DNA of 64,000 bases from the NCBI GenBank assembly GCA_021827985.1, contig JAKATL010000002.1, positions 89,965 through 153,964 of the forward strand, given 5' to 3'. Source of the stretch: a bacterium. GTDB taxonomy: Bacteria; Chloroflexota; Dormibacteria; Aeolococcales; Bog-877. The position numbers and the translations under genes are program-made. How positions within the stretch are numbered: the stretch's first letter is position 1; the number at the start of each line of letters is the position of its first letter. This document shows positions 26,324-35,061 of the stretch, one piece after another. The notes under the pieces are model-generated. The model ran no database searches, had not been told where the DNA came from, and was given only the letters and a program-made list of their open reading frames with translations.

Positions 26324-27511
26324 ATGGGCCTGATCACCGGCCTGCACGGGGCGGTCGCGATCATCCTTCTCTGCAGCCTCCTGTTGGTGGAGGAGGCCGG
26401 GGTGCCCCTGCCGTTCGCCCCCGGAGAGTTGACCCTGCTGGCGGCGGGGCTGCTCATTGCCACCGGGGGGCTCCAGCCCTACCTCTTCGTCCCGCTGGCG
26501 TTCCTCGCCTGTTCGGCAGGAGCGTTGGTCGGCTTCAGCTGGGCCAGGGTGGTGGGGGAGAGGGGCCTTTCCGCGCTGGCCGCCCGGATCCACCAGCAGA
26601 AGGCCCTCGGCAAGGTGGAGAAGCGGATCCGGGCGGCCAGCCCACTGGACATCGCGATCTCCCGGTTGATCCCGGGACTGCGGATCTACACAACCCTAGT
26701 CGCCGGTGCGCTGGGGGTTCGGCGCCGCGACTTCCTCTTCGGGATGCTTCCCAGCACGGCCCTCTGGGTGGTGGTCTGGGTGGCTCTGGGAGCTGTGATG
26801 GGGATCCCCCTCGAGCACCTGTTCACCAAGGTGTCGAGCCTGGCGGTGCAGGGGGTCATCTTGGTGGTGATCGGGGTGGGGGGCTACCTCGCCATCCGAA
26901 GGGCGCCGACAGGGCAGCGCGAGTCGCTGGTCCGTCTACCGGTGGGGCTGAGGACCGGACTCGCTGTGGCGGTGGATGTCACGGTGGTGGCCAGCATCCT
27001 GACCGGACTGGCCGCGATCGCGAGGCGTTTCAGTGGTGTGGGTCCAACGGCCAGCTGGGCGGACGTGGCGGTGGTCGTGGCCGCCATCGCCGCCCTCTAC
27101 CTCTTCCTGACCCGGCAGGGCGCGGGGGCCACCGTGGGCGAGGCCCTGCTGCAAACCCAATACCTGCCCCACCGGGGTGAGCGCTCGGTGCGGGAGTCCC
27201 TGCGGGCCGCAGTCGGAGCGGACCACCTCGACCCACAGCTTCACGCGGCCTCCGACCGGCTCCGTGTGGTGAGTGGGGCTGTGCGGCTGGGCCTGCTTCG
27301 GGCGCTGCTGGAGCGGCCGGGGAGCGCTGCCGACCTGGCCCCGATGGTGCAGCTTCCCGTGGACGAAGCGACCTACCACCTTCAGGCTCTCTGCCACGCC
27401 GGCGTGGTGCAGCCGGTGGCCGCGTCCCAGGAGACCTATGAGGTGGCCGAGGGCTGGCGATCCTGGCTCGCCGAACTGATGCGGGCAGCCCAGGCGACGG
27501 TCCCGGAGTGA
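26324..27511 (+). CDS. DedA-family membrane protein with C-terminal winged-helix domain
   Basis: A 395-residue protein. Residues about 1-190 are a DedA/VTT membrane domain (E-E-A-G-V-P-L-P-F-A-P-G-E near 25, then S-R-L-I-P-G-L-R, which holds the conserved Arg residues). Two more hydrophobic segments (about 210-265) follow, then a soluble ArsR-like winged helix near 310-375 (V-R-L-G-L-L-R-A-L-L, then A-T-Y-H-L-Q-A-L-C-H-A-G-V-V). DedA proteins are about 200 residues and move lipid carriers; the added domain is unusual. ATG 26324 follows gaggggacgg. Confidence 0.8.
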   Translation: MGLITGLHGAVAIILLCSLLLVEEAGVPLPFAPGELTLLAAGLLIATGGLQPYLFVPLAFLACSAGALVGFSWARVVGERGLSALAARIHQQKALGKVEKRIRAASPLDIAISRLIPGLRIYTTLVAGALGVRRRDFLFGMLPSTALWVVVWVALGAVMGIPLEHLFTKVSSLAVQGVILVVIGVGGYLAIRRAPTGQRESLVRLPVGLRTGLAVAVDVTVVASILTGLAAIARRFSGVGPTASWADVAVVVAAIAALYLFLTRQGAGATVGEALLQTQYLPHRGERSVRESLRAAVGADHLDPQLHAASDRLRVVSGAVRLGLLRALLERPGSAADLAPMVQLPVDEATYHLQALCHAGVVQPVAASQETYEVAEGWRSWLAELMRAAQATVPE

Positions 27512-27591
27512 GGCCCGTGAAGGCCCGGGCGCCTAGGGCGGGCCGAGCCGGCAACGACGCGCTCTGAACCCAGCATCTTGTGTCTCAGGCG

Positions 27592-27620
27592 TTGACACGC
27601 CACTAGATATGGCCGACAAT
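27592..27620 (+). promoter_or_regulatory. Sigma-70-type promoter of the permease gene
   Basis: Consensus -35 TTGACA at 27592-27597 and GACAAT at 27615-27620, separated by exactly 17 bases, about 70 bases before the permease start. The best housekeeping-type promoter I see in the window. Confidence 0.7.
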
Positions 27621-27691
27621 GTGCGGAGCGGGCTCTGGCCCGCGGGAGTGGAGACGGCGGTGCACTAGAGCCCATCAGGAGGGGAAGAGGC

Positions 27692-29158
27692 TTGGCCACC
27701 AGTCAACCGATGGACCTGGACCGGAGCGCGTTCACGGGCGCGGGCGAGGACTACTCCGCCTTCAAGGTGGAGAAGCGGGGAATCGAACTTATCCCCGAGG
27801 GGCAGCGGAAGATGACGCCGGCGGCGCTTTTCTGGCTCTGGGCCGGAGGGATTTGGAACGTGGAGTTCCTGGTCTACGGCGCCCTCATCATCTCCTTTGG
27901 GCTGTCGTTCGGCCAGGCGGTTCTGGCCATCCTGGTGGGCAACGTCTTCTACGCCTTCCTCGGCCTCGCCAGCCTACTTGGGCCGGAAACGGGGACCACC
28001 GCTTTCATGGTCTCCCGAGCCCCGTTCGGGCTCAACGGCAACCGGGTGGTGGCCCTGTTCAACTGGATCACCCAGGTCGGCTTTGAGATCGAGGGGATCG
28101 TTCTGGTCGTCCTGGTGGCTCTGGCCATGTTCGCCAGGGGAGGGGTGGCCGGCAGCACAGGACTCAAGATCGCCCTGGTGCTGGCGGCGGTGGCCATCCA
28201 GTTCGTGGTGCCCTTCCTGGGCCATGCCATGATCACCAAGACCCTGCGCTACCTCTCCTACGTCTTCATCGTCCTCTTCGCAGTCATGGCGGCGCTGGTC
28301 ATCCCCCACGTGAATCTCGGCCACTTCCACCAGCAGGCGTCCTGGGCGGTGTGGACCACCGCGGTGGTGCTGATCGTCTCGGCGGGGGGGCTGGGCTGGA
28401 CGGAGAACGCCGCCGACTACTCGCGCTACCTCCCCCGGGCGACGCGTCGGGCCAAGACCTTCTGGGCGGCCACCCTCGGTGGAGCGATCCCGTCGATCCT
28501 CCTGGAGCTGCTGGGGGCCGCAGCGTTCACCATCAGCCCCAAGGTCACGGCGGTGACCGGGGTTCCGGCTTCGTTTGCCAGCTGGTTCTTCTGGCCCTTC
28601 CTGATCCTGGCGCTGCCCCAGCTGTTCGCCATCAACTCCCTCGACCTCTACTCGTCGGGAGTCACCCTGCAGGCCCTCGGTGTCCCGGTGCGCCGCTGGG
28701 GCGCCGTGGTCATCGACACCCTGGTGGCCGGGGGAGTGACCGCTCTGGTCATCTTCAAGGGCAACTTTTACACGGACCTAGCCGGGTTCCTCAACTACAT
28801 CGTGGTCTGGCTTGGCCCCTGGTTCGGCATCATCATGGTCGACTACCTGCTGCGGCGGGGCAGCTATCGCCCCGCCGATCTTGGAAACCGCCGCGAGGGG
28901 ATCTACTGGCGTGCCGGAGGGTTCAACTGGCGCGCACTGGTGGCCCAGGCGTTGGGGATGGCCGCGGCCATGATCTGGATCGACGCTGCCTTCTCCTTCC
29001 CGCCCTTCGTGGGACCGCTGTCCAAGGTGACTGGAGGAGCTGACTTCAGCTGGGCGCTGGGCATCATCGTCGGTGGGCTGGTGTACTTCGCGCTCTCTCG
29101 CCTCTCGGTAAGGCGGGAGGTCGAGGCGCCCGAGGCCAGGGTGGCTAGCCAGGTCTGA
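27692..29158 (+). CDS. NCS1-family nucleobase permease (cytosine/purine type)
   Basis: A 488-residue membrane protein with about 12 hydrophobic segments. The opening I-E-L-I-P-E-G-Q-R, F-W-L-W-A-G-G-I-W-N-V near residue 45, and W-T-E-N-A-A-D-Y-S-R-Y near 235 are hallmarks of the purine-cytosine permease branch of NCS1. It imports nucleobases or related compounds with a cation. TTG 27692 follows aggaggggaag. Neighbouring hpt and the cdd-deoA pair make a nucleobase salvage setting. Confidence 0.88.
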   Translation: MATSQPMDLDRSAFTGAGEDYSAFKVEKRGIELIPEGQRKMTPAALFWLWAGGIWNVEFLVYGALIISFGLSFGQAVLAILVGNVFYAFLGLASLLGPETGTTAFMVSRAPFGLNGNRVVALFNWITQVGFEIEGIVLVVLVALAMFARGGVAGSTGLKIALVLAAVAIQFVVPFLGHAMITKTLRYLSYVFIVLFAVMAALVIPHVNLGHFHQQASWAVWTTAVVLIVSAGGLGWTENAADYSRYLPRATRRAKTFWAATLGGAIPSILLELLGAAAFTISPKVTAVTGVPASFASWFFWPFLILALPQLFAINSLDLYSSGVTLQALGVPVRRWGAVVIDTLVAGGVTALVIFKGNFYTDLAGFLNYIVVWLGPWFGIIMVDYLLRRGSYRPADLGNRREGIYWRAGGFNWRALVAQALGMAAAMIWIDAAFSFPPFVGPLSKVTGGADFSWALGIIVGGLVYFALSRLSVRREVEAPEARVASQV

Positions 29159-29167
29159 CGGCCGGCG

Positions 29168-29193
29168 GCGGGGTGGGGTCTACCCCACCCCGC
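29168..29193. terminator. Bidirectional terminator between permease and hpt
   Basis: A perfect 11-bp stem (GCGGGGTGGGG / CCCCACCCCGC) with loop TCTA, exactly filling the space between two convergent stops. Confidence 0.7.
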
Positions 29194-29847
29194 TCAGCCG
29201 GCGGTGGGCGGCGGGGGTATCCACTGGGCGAGGTAGGGTAGCTCCCGATACTTGCCGTCATAGTCGAGGCCGTAACCCACCACGAACCCTGGTCCACGCA
29301 GGTGGAACCCCACGTAGCGCGGATGGACCGGAACCTCCCTGGCCTCGGGTCGGTCCAGGAGTGCGCAGTACTCGATCCTTCGGGAGGGGGAGGCGAGCCG
29401 GTTGATCATCGCCTGGGCGGTGTGGCCGGCGTCGACGATGTCGTCGATGATGAGGATGGTCTGGCGGCCATCGGTGCTGGGGTCGCCCAGCTCCTCGATG
29501 ACCGGAGCGCGCCAGGCCTTGGTGCCCCGGTAGCTGCTGGCATGGAAGAAGGTGACCAGCAGGTTCTCCATCTTATTCACGATCAGCTCTCGGGCCAGGT
29601 CGGCGGCGAAGACAAAGGCTCCCCGTAGGACCACGGCCAGGGTCAGCGGCTCTGCCCCCATGTCCTGGGCGATCTCCCGAGCCAGTGCGGCCACCCGTTC
29701 GCGCACCATGTCGGCGCTGGCGATCTCCCGGACCGGGACCGGCTCGACCCCGACGTCGTTCCAAAAGGCCAACTGGCCCACCGCCTCGGGCGCCGGAACC
29801 GTCAACTCCGGCACCTCGAGCTGCCGGGTCGGCGGTGGAGCCTCCAT
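29194..29847 (-). CDS. hpt: Hypoxanthine (purine) phosphoribosyltransferase
   Basis: A 217-residue PRTase. The PRPP loop I-L-I-I-D-D-I-V-D-A-G-H-T-A lies near residue 130, and V-L-R-G-A-F-V-F near 70; the C-terminal V-G-Y-G-L-D-Y-D-G-K-Y-R fits HGPRTs. Makes IMP/GMP from hypoxanthine/guanine. About 35 N-terminal residues exceed the usual ~180-residue enzyme, so the true start may be further inside. The ribosome site at the chosen ATG is weak. Confidence 0.9.
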   Translation of the reverse strand: MEAPPPTRQLEVPELTVPAPEAVGQLAFWNDVGVEPVPVREIASADMVRERVAALAREIAQDMGAEPLTLAVVLRGAFVFAADLARELIVNKMENLLVTFFHASSYRGTKAWRAPVIEELGDPSTDGRQTILIIDDIVDAGHTAQAMINRLASPSRRIEYCALLDRPEAREVPVHPRYVGFHLRGPGFVVGYGLDYDGKYRELPYLAQWIPPPPTAG

Positions 29848-29895
29848 GAACTAACTCTAGCAACCGATGGCGGGCGGGCGATCAACCGCTACCGG

Positions 29896-30843
29896 TCAGC
29901 CGCCCGAGAGCAGCACCACCTTGCCGAAGTTCCCCCCCTCTCCGACCCTGGCATACGCCGCTGGGGCATCGGTAAGGGGGAAGGTAGCTGCCACCGGCAC
30001 CAGCAGGCGGTGAGAGGTGAGCTGGGGCAGCAGTCTCTCTCCCAGGGTCCGGACCAGTGCGGCCTTTTCGAAGGGGGATCGGGCGCGCAGGGTGGAGGCC
30101 ACGATTCCGGCTCTCCGCGACATGAGCAGGGAGAGGTCGAGGTCGAGCCGTCGGCCGGCACCCACGCCGATGACCAACATGCGTCCCGAGGTCGCCAGCT
30201 GTTCCAGGTGGGAGGACAACATCGGACCGCCCACCAGCTCCAGCACCAAATCGTATGGCCCGGCCGCAGCAGCCTCCGCCGGCGGCATCACCCGCTGCGC
30301 CCCCAGCTCGCGGAGCCGGAAATGAAACTCTGTCCTCCGGACCGACGCGGTGACATCGGCCCCCGCCAGAGCCGCCAGCTGGACGGCAGCGGTGCCGACG
30401 CCTCCCGCCGCTCCGGTGACCAGAACCCTGGCTCCGACCGTGAGCCCACCCTGGATGATCAGCGCGTCATAGGCGGTGGCGAAGGCCTCCATGAACCCCC
30501 CAGCGCTCTCCCACCCGATCTCCACCGGGGCCGGCAGCGCCGCGGACTCCTCGACCAGCACCAGCTCTGCCTGCGCGCCTCCCCCAACCAGGGCCATGAC
30601 GCGGTCGCCGACCTTGAAGTGCCGGGCCAGCGGGCCGACTCCCACCACGGTGCCGGCCAGTTCAAGTCCGGGAACGTCCTGGGGCACGTCGGGAGGAGGG
30701 GGATAGTGGCCCCTGACCTGGAGCAGGTCGGCGGGGTTGACCCCGGCCGCGCGGACCTCCACCAGCAGCTGCGATCCCTGGGGCACGGGGTCAGGTTTCG
30801 CGGCCCACTCCAGCTGGCCTGAGACGATCGTCAGAGCGTGCAT
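29896..30843 (-). CDS. Zinc-free quinone oxidoreductase (MDR family)
   Basis: A 315-residue medium-chain dehydrogenase/reductase of the NADPH:quinone reductase branch. A-A-G-V-N-P-A-D near residue 35, V-P-G-L-E-L-A-G-T-V near 58, and the NADPH-binding T-G-A-A-G-G-V-G-T-A-A near 145. The structural and catalytic zinc cysteines of alcohol dehydrogenases are missing. ATG 30843 avoids overlap with the upstream PH-domain gene; a longer in-frame start exists at 30897. Confidence 0.85.
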   Translation of the reverse strand: MHALTIVSGQLEWAAKPDPVPQGSQLLVEVRAAGVNPADLLQVRGHYPPPPDVPQDVPGLELAGTVVGVGPLARHFKVGDRVMALVGGGAQAELVLVEESAALPAPVEIGWESAGGFMEAFATAYDALIIQGGLTVGARVLVTGAAGGVGTAAVQLAALAGADVTASVRRTEFHFRLRELGAQRVMPPAEAAAAGPYDLVLELVGGPMLSSHLEQLATSGRMLVIGVGAGRRLDLDLSLLMSRRAGIVASTLRARSPFEKAALVRTLGERLLPQLTSHRLLVPVAATFPLTDAPAAYARVGEGGNFGKVVLLSGG

Positions 30844-30847
30844 CTGC

Positions 30848-32224
30848 TCAGGGTAGGGGCGCGGGCCCAGCGGGGGTGGAGCGCCGCGCCGTCGCACAGA
30901 GCGAGGGCAGGCGCCCTAGGAGCTCTCGGGCTTCCTCGGACGACCGGTCCCGCAGCGCTGCCCCGGTGCTGCGGCCCCCGGCCGCGTCCAGGTGAACGGT
31001 GGCCAGGCCAAGTCGTCTCTGGACCGGTCCCTGGACCCAGCGCACGCTCTGGACCTTGGCGAGCGGGATGATGGTGGTGAGGCGCCGGACCCGGCCTACG
31101 ACGGAGACCGCGTAGCCATCCGCAAGCCCGGCGCGGAGCAGGGGGTAGCTCAGCGGCGCCTTGAGCCTCGCCCTGGTGGGTGGGGCGGTGCCCGCCTCCC
31201 TGGCTGCGGGGCCGACGATGGATTCAGCCACCCTGAGGACCTCCGTCCGGGTGGCGACCGGCACCAACGTGCGAATCCGCCCGGAGGCGGAGCGGTCCTC
31301 ATCGCGTCGCCGCTGCCCTCCGGCCATGTCGGCCACCAACTTGGCCCAACCGAACGGACGCCAAAGCAGCGGTTCGACCACCCGGAGCGCCTGGATGCGG
31401 TGCAGGGCCAGGGTTTCGGTGAAGGTTCCCACTGCCCCGCCCCGAATCAGCAGCCCATCCTGGGTGCGGGCTACTTCGAAGCCATATTGGGAGGAGAGGA
31501 TCCGGGCCGCGCCGGTGCCCACCGCCAGCAGAACGAGTGTGGCCATCGCCACCGCGCCGCCGCCGTGGGTGAGATGGCGCCCAAAGACCAGGAGTGCCGC
31601 TGCGGCCAGGATCGGCCAGAGGATCGCCCCGCGCAGCGGGGTGGAGATCAGCAGCCGGGAGGTGGAGGCGCGGGCGATCGGGTTCTCGGACATGGGGGAC
31701 GAGGTGTGGCTGCCGCGCACCAGGGCCAGCAGCCCGTCCCGCAGGTGCTCGGCTCGCTCTGCGGCCAGATAGGCCAGCCGCACATCCCCCTCCCGGGAAC
31801 CCCCGCTACGGACCCTCACTTCGGCAAGGCCCAGCAACCGAGCGGTGCCCGGCCGCACCAGGTCGATCGACTGGACGCGGCTCAGAGGAAGCTTGGTCGT
31901 CCGCCGGCGCACCAGACCGGTGTCAATCCTCAGCACCCCGGCCTCAATGCGCCAGCGGGTCACTAGCCACTCCGCCGCCCCTGCGACCACCGCCAGCCCG
32001 ACCAAGCCTGCGTCGACCAGGCTCTGAGACTTCGTGGATGACCCTTGGGAGAGGAAGGGCACCGCCAGAACGACCACCAAGGGCAGTATCCGGCGGCCCG
32101 CCTGGACGACCGGGGAGAGGGGGTGGAGCCGGTGCCATGAGTCCCACGCCGGGGTTGAGCCCCCAGTTGGGGATGCTGCCATTCCGGGGGCCGCGGCTGG
32201 GTCCTCCGCCGGTCCGGTGTTCAA
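30848..32224 (-). CDS. Membrane protein with two bacterial PH (bPH2) domains
   Basis: A 458-residue YdbT-like protein. Membrane pairs near 45-85 and 200-240 each precede a bPH2 domain (about 90-170 and 245-440), seen as the repeated pattern L-P-L-S-R-V-Q-S-I-D / L-A-L-H-R-I-Q-A-L-R / I-P-L-A-K-V-Q-S-V-R with L-G-L-A-x-V. It overlaps its partner YdbS-like gene by four bases, the usual pairing. Function unknown; related Bacillus proteins are linked to bacteriocin and cell-envelope stress resistance. Confidence 0.85.
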   Translation of the reverse strand: MNTGPAEDPAAAPGMAASPTGGSTPAWDSWHRLHPLSPVVQAGRRILPLVVVLAVPFLSQGSSTKSQSLVDAGLVGLAVVAGAAEWLVTRWRIEAGVLRIDTGLVRRRTTKLPLSRVQSIDLVRPGTARLLGLAEVRVRSGGSREGDVRLAYLAAERAEHLRDGLLALVRGSHTSSPMSENPIARASTSRLLISTPLRGAILWPILAAAALLVFGRHLTHGGGAVAMATLVLLAVGTGAARILSSQYGFEVARTQDGLLIRGGAVGTFTETLALHRIQALRVVEPLLWRPFGWAKLVADMAGGQRRRDEDRSASGRIRTLVPVATRTEVLRVAESIVGPAAREAGTAPPTRARLKAPLSYPLLRAGLADGYAVSVVGRVRRLTTIIPLAKVQSVRWVQGPVQRRLGLATVHLDAAGGRSTGAALRDRSSEEARELLGRLPSLCATARRSTPAGPAPLP

Positions 32225-32706
32225 AGCCCTTCGGCGGTGGCCTCGCCCCGGCCCACGAGTCGATCGCGGAGGTCGGCCGCGGTCGCACGATCCAAACCCG
32301 GGATCCGGGCGTCACTGGCAGCGGATGCGGTGTGCAGCTGCACGGTGGCCAGACCCAATGACCGCTCAAGGGGGCCGGCGGTCACCTCGACGGTCTGCAT
32401 CCTTCCATAGGGGACCACGGAGAGCCGTTCGAACATCACCCCCCGGTGCACCAGGAGGTCCTCGACCCGCTCGAGGTAGCCCCAGGAGCGGAAGCGACGT
32501 CCGACGTAGGTCAGGCCGACGCCGGCGACCAGCAGCGCCGCCACCGCCAGGCATGCGCCCACGACCATGTTGGTGAAGCTGAGCCCCACCCCGATCAGCA
32601 GGAGGGCCCCGGCGCCCGCTCCCACCTCTCCGCGTCGCAGGGTGAGCAGCCTCGGGTTGGGGCGGCTCCAGCTGTTGGCTTGGTCGGCGGGGGCCGGATT
32701 CTCCAT
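32221..32706 (-). CDS. Membrane protein with one bacterial PH (bPH2) domain
   Basis: A 161-residue YdbS-like protein: two membrane helices (about 28-70) and a bPH2 domain (about 75-150) with L-S-V-V-P-Y-G-R-M-Q-T-V-E and L-G-L-A-T-V. ATG 32706 gives the family's usual N-terminus; an open frame runs up to 32808 but that part overlaps the region upstream of trpL. First gene of the pair with the YdbT-like protein. Confidence 0.8.
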   Translation of the reverse strand: MENPAPADQANSWSRPNPRLLTLRRGEVGAGAGALLLIGVGLSFTNMVVGACLAVAALLVAGVGLTYVGRRFRSWGYLERVEDLLVHRGVMFERLSVVPYGRMQTVEVTAGPLERSLGLATVQLHTASAASDARIPGLDRATAADLRDRLVGRGEATAEGL

Positions 32707-32815
32707 GTGGGCGCATGGTAGCGAAGGGATCGCCAAGCGGTGGGCCGGTCCCGACACGAGGCGGGTTCGGCCGCGGACCTTGACGGCGTCCTGTCCCAGG
32801 CAGCACACTGCGCGG

Positions 32816-32872
32816 GTGATTTCGATTCGCGGCTATGTCTGGCGCTGGAGCTGGCCCCCCGGGGCCCGATGA
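32816..32872 (+). CDS. trpL: trp operon leader peptide
   Basis: An 18-codon ORF (GTG to TGA) whose codons 9, 11 and 13 are TGG: V-W-R-W-S-W. Three tryptophans in five codons, placed just before an antiterminator/terminator pair and trpE, are the hallmark of an attenuation leader. Charged tRNA-Trp lets the ribosome reach the stop codon at 32870, where it covers the antiterminator arm. The ribosome site is weak and not AGGAGG-like. Confidence 0.8.
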   Translation: MISIRGYVWRWSWPPGAR

Positions 32873-32940
32873 GAGTGAGCCGGTAGCCGACATCTGGCCG
32901 CGAACATCGAGCCCTGGGTGAGCCCCGGGGCTCTTTCTTT
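32859..32940 (+). promoter_or_regulatory. Tryptophan attenuator (antiterminator and intrinsic terminator)
   Basis: Two mutually exclusive stems. Antiterminator: 32859-32871 (CCGGGGCCCGATG) with 32905-32917 (CATCGAGCCCTGG), 12 of 13 positions paired including one G-T. Terminator: 32909-32918 (GAGCCCTGGG) with 32924-32933 (CCCGGGGCTC), followed by TTTCTTTTATT. They share 32909-32917. The left antiterminator arm overlaps the leader stop codon, so completing trpL favours termination. This would switch the whole trpE-aroKB operon. Confidence 0.8.
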
Positions 32941-32963
32941 TATTGCGCGAAGGAGCTTCACTG

Positions 32964-34451
32964 ATGGCAACTGCTGCGGGGGCCCGGGAGGGGGTTCACT
33001 CGCTGCCCGCCCGCGAGGGCTACGCCCTGCGGCCGGTCTGGCTCGAGCTTCCGATCGACACCTGCTCCTTCGAGGCCGCCTTCCAGGTGCTGGCCCAGGA
33101 TGGGCCGGGGGTCCTACTGGAGAGCCTGGACCTCGCGGGGATGCCCGGACCGTTCACCATCGTGGCGGGCGATCCGGCGGCGGTGGTGGTGGCCGACTCG
33201 ACCGGTGCGCGGCTCACGGATGTGCGGCGCCGGCTCCCAGGCCTCGCCATCAACGCCGGGGCTCCGGTCGGCGAGGCGCTGCGCCAGCTCAGCCGCCAAC
33301 TCTCCGCCGAAGAGGTCCCTGGCCTCTCCACCTGTTCGGGTGGCCTGGCCGGGATGCTCTCCTACGAGGCTGCCCAACTGCTCCACAGCCAGATGGCTCC
33401 GGGGGGGCGGGGACGCCCCCCGGCCCCGCCGATCAGCCTCCTGGTGCTTGACCGGGTGGCCGTGTACGACCACCTGGGGGGTCGCCTCTGCCTGGTGGCC
33501 CATCTCGGGTCCGAGCAGCCGGACGAGGATGCTCTGCCCGTACTCCGGGGGATGGCGAGTCGGCTCTCCAGGCAGTCGGAAATTGGGGAGGTCCCTTCCG
33601 CGCCCTCGGAGTCGCTGGCCGCGGCGCCGAACATCCCCGCGAGGGAATTCCTGGCGGCCGTCCGCCGCGCTCAGGAGCACATCGTGGAGGGCGACATCTA
33701 CCAGGTGGTTCTCTCGCGCCGCCTGACGGTTCCCGCCCGGGAGCCGGCATTCACCCTCTACCGCCGCCTCCGCCAGACCAATCCCTCGCCGGCGATGTTC
33801 TTCGTCCGACTCCCCGGTGTGGAGCTCGCGGGGTCCTCGCCGGAGCCGTTGCTCAAGGTCCATCGCCGACGCGCCCTCAGCCGTCCGATCGCCGGCACCA
33901 GGCCGAGGGGGCGCGACCTGGAGCACGACCGCCAGCTGGCCGAGGACCTGCTGGCGGACCCCAAAGAGCGAGCCGAGCATTCCATGCTCGTCGATCTGGC
34001 ACGAAACGACCTGGGACAGATCTGCGCCCCCGGTTCCGTTCAGGTCACCGAGTTCATGGCGGTGCAGAACTTCCCCCGGGTGATGCACCTGGTGAGCACC
34101 GTGGAGGGCGAGCTCCCGACTGGTACGACACCCATGGAAGCCCTCTTCGCGACCTTCCCAGCGGGCACCGTCAGCGGGGCGCCCAAGCGGAGGGCGATGG
34201 AGATCATCGCGGCCGAGGAGCCCACCCCCAGGGGGCCGTACGCCGGGGCGGTCGGCTACTGCTCGTTCGCGGGCGAACTGGACTTCTGCATCACCATCCG
34301 CACCGCGGTGGTCACCCGCGGCCAGGTCCATGTGCAGGCCGGAGCGGGGGTGGTGCTGGACTCTGACCCGGCGCGTGAGCTCCTGGAGACGGAGGCCAAG
34401 GCGTCCGCCATCCTGGCCGCCGTCGGCGAGCCTGATAGGAGATCCCGGTGA
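32964..34451 (+). CDS. trpE: Anthranilate synthase component I
   Basis: A 495-residue chorismate-using enzyme that makes anthranilate with TrpG. The L-L-E-S motif near residue 51, part of the tryptophan feedback site, marks TrpE rather than PabB. The catalytic C-terminal region has L-A-G-S-S-P-E, P-I-A-G-T-R-P-R-G, H-x-M-L-V-D-L-A-R-N-D and G-T-V-S-G-A-P-K. ATG 32964 follows aaggag. It starts the attenuator-controlled operon and overlaps trpG by four bases. Confidence 0.95.
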   Translation: MATAAGAREGVHSLPAREGYALRPVWLELPIDTCSFEAAFQVLAQDGPGVLLESLDLAGMPGPFTIVAGDPAAVVVADSTGARLTDVRRRLPGLAINAGAPVGEALRQLSRQLSAEEVPGLSTCSGGLAGMLSYEAAQLLHSQMAPGGRGRPPAPPISLLVLDRVAVYDHLGGRLCLVAHLGSEQPDEDALPVLRGMASRLSRQSEIGEVPSAPSESLAAAPNIPAREFLAAVRRAQEHIVEGDIYQVVLSRRLTVPAREPAFTLYRRLRQTNPSPAMFFVRLPGVELAGSSPEPLLKVHRRRALSRPIAGTRPRGRDLEHDRQLAEDLLADPKERAEHSMLVDLARNDLGQICAPGSVQVTEFMAVQNFPRVMHLVSTVEGELPTGTTPMEALFATFPAGTVSGAPKRRAMEIIAAEEPTPRGPYAGAVGYCSFAGELDFCITIRTAVVTRGQVHVQAGAGVVLDSDPARELLETEAKASAILAAVGEPDRRSR

Positions 34452-35038
34452 TCGTGGTGATCGACCACCAGGACTCGTTCGTCTACAACCTGGTGCAGCA
34501 GGTGCAGGTGCTGGGGCAGGAGGTGCTGGTGCTTCCCTCGCGGGCGAGGGTCGATGAGGTCCTGGGCCACTCGCCGACGGGCGTCCTGCTCTCCCCCGGG
34601 CCGGGAAGGCCGGAGGCGGCCGGCTGCTTCGTGGAGCTGATTCAGGCACTTCCGGCCACAACGCCGCTCCTGGGCGTCTGCCTCGGCCACCAGGCTCTCG
34701 CCGTGGCCCTGGGAGGCCGGGTGGGACACGCCCCGCGCCCGGTGCACGGGCGGGCCAGTGAGGTCTCCCACCAGGGGGATGGGGTGCTGGCCGGCTTGCC
34801 CGTGCCGTTTGCCGCGGGCCGGTACCACTCGCTGGTCGTGGAGCGGGATGGTCTGCCGAAAGAGCTGGAGGTGACGGCGACCAGTGAGGGTGGGTTGATC
34901 ATGGCCATGCGCCACCGCTCCCGCCCCTGGTTCGGGGTCCAGTTCCACCCCGAGTCGGTCCTGACCCCCCTGGGCAGCCGCCTGATGGCCAACTTCCTCG
35001 AGATGGCGCGGCCGGCGGTCTCGGCGGAGGGGGCTTGA
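34448..35038 (+). CDS. trpG: Anthranilate synthase glutamine amidotransferase
   Basis: A 196-residue class I glutamine amidotransferase: D-H-Q-D-S-F-V-Y-N-L near the start, L-S-P-G-P-G-R-P, nucleophile Cys in G-V-C-L-G-H-Q near 79, and catalytic H-P-E-S near 173. Supplies ammonia to TrpE; it may also serve aminodeoxychorismate synthase, as no separate pabA is seen. The GTG start overlaps the trpE stop. Confidence 0.93.
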   Translation: MIVVIDHQDSFVYNLVQQVQVLGQEVLVLPSRARVDEVLGHSPTGVLLSPGPGRPEAAGCFVELIQALPATTPLLGVCLGHQALAVALGGRVGHAPRPVHGRASEVSHQGDGVLAGLPVPFAAGRYHSLVVERDGLPKELEVTATSEGGLIMAMRHRSRPWFGVQFHPESVLTPLGSRLMANFLEMARPAVSAEGA

Positions 35039-35061
35039 CGTGGGCCCCTGGACCCCTCAGC

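Noticed and set aside
27512..27691. Purine riboswitch before the nucleobase permease
   Set aside because: No recognisable riboswitch core; an ordinary promoter and ribosome site explain the gap.
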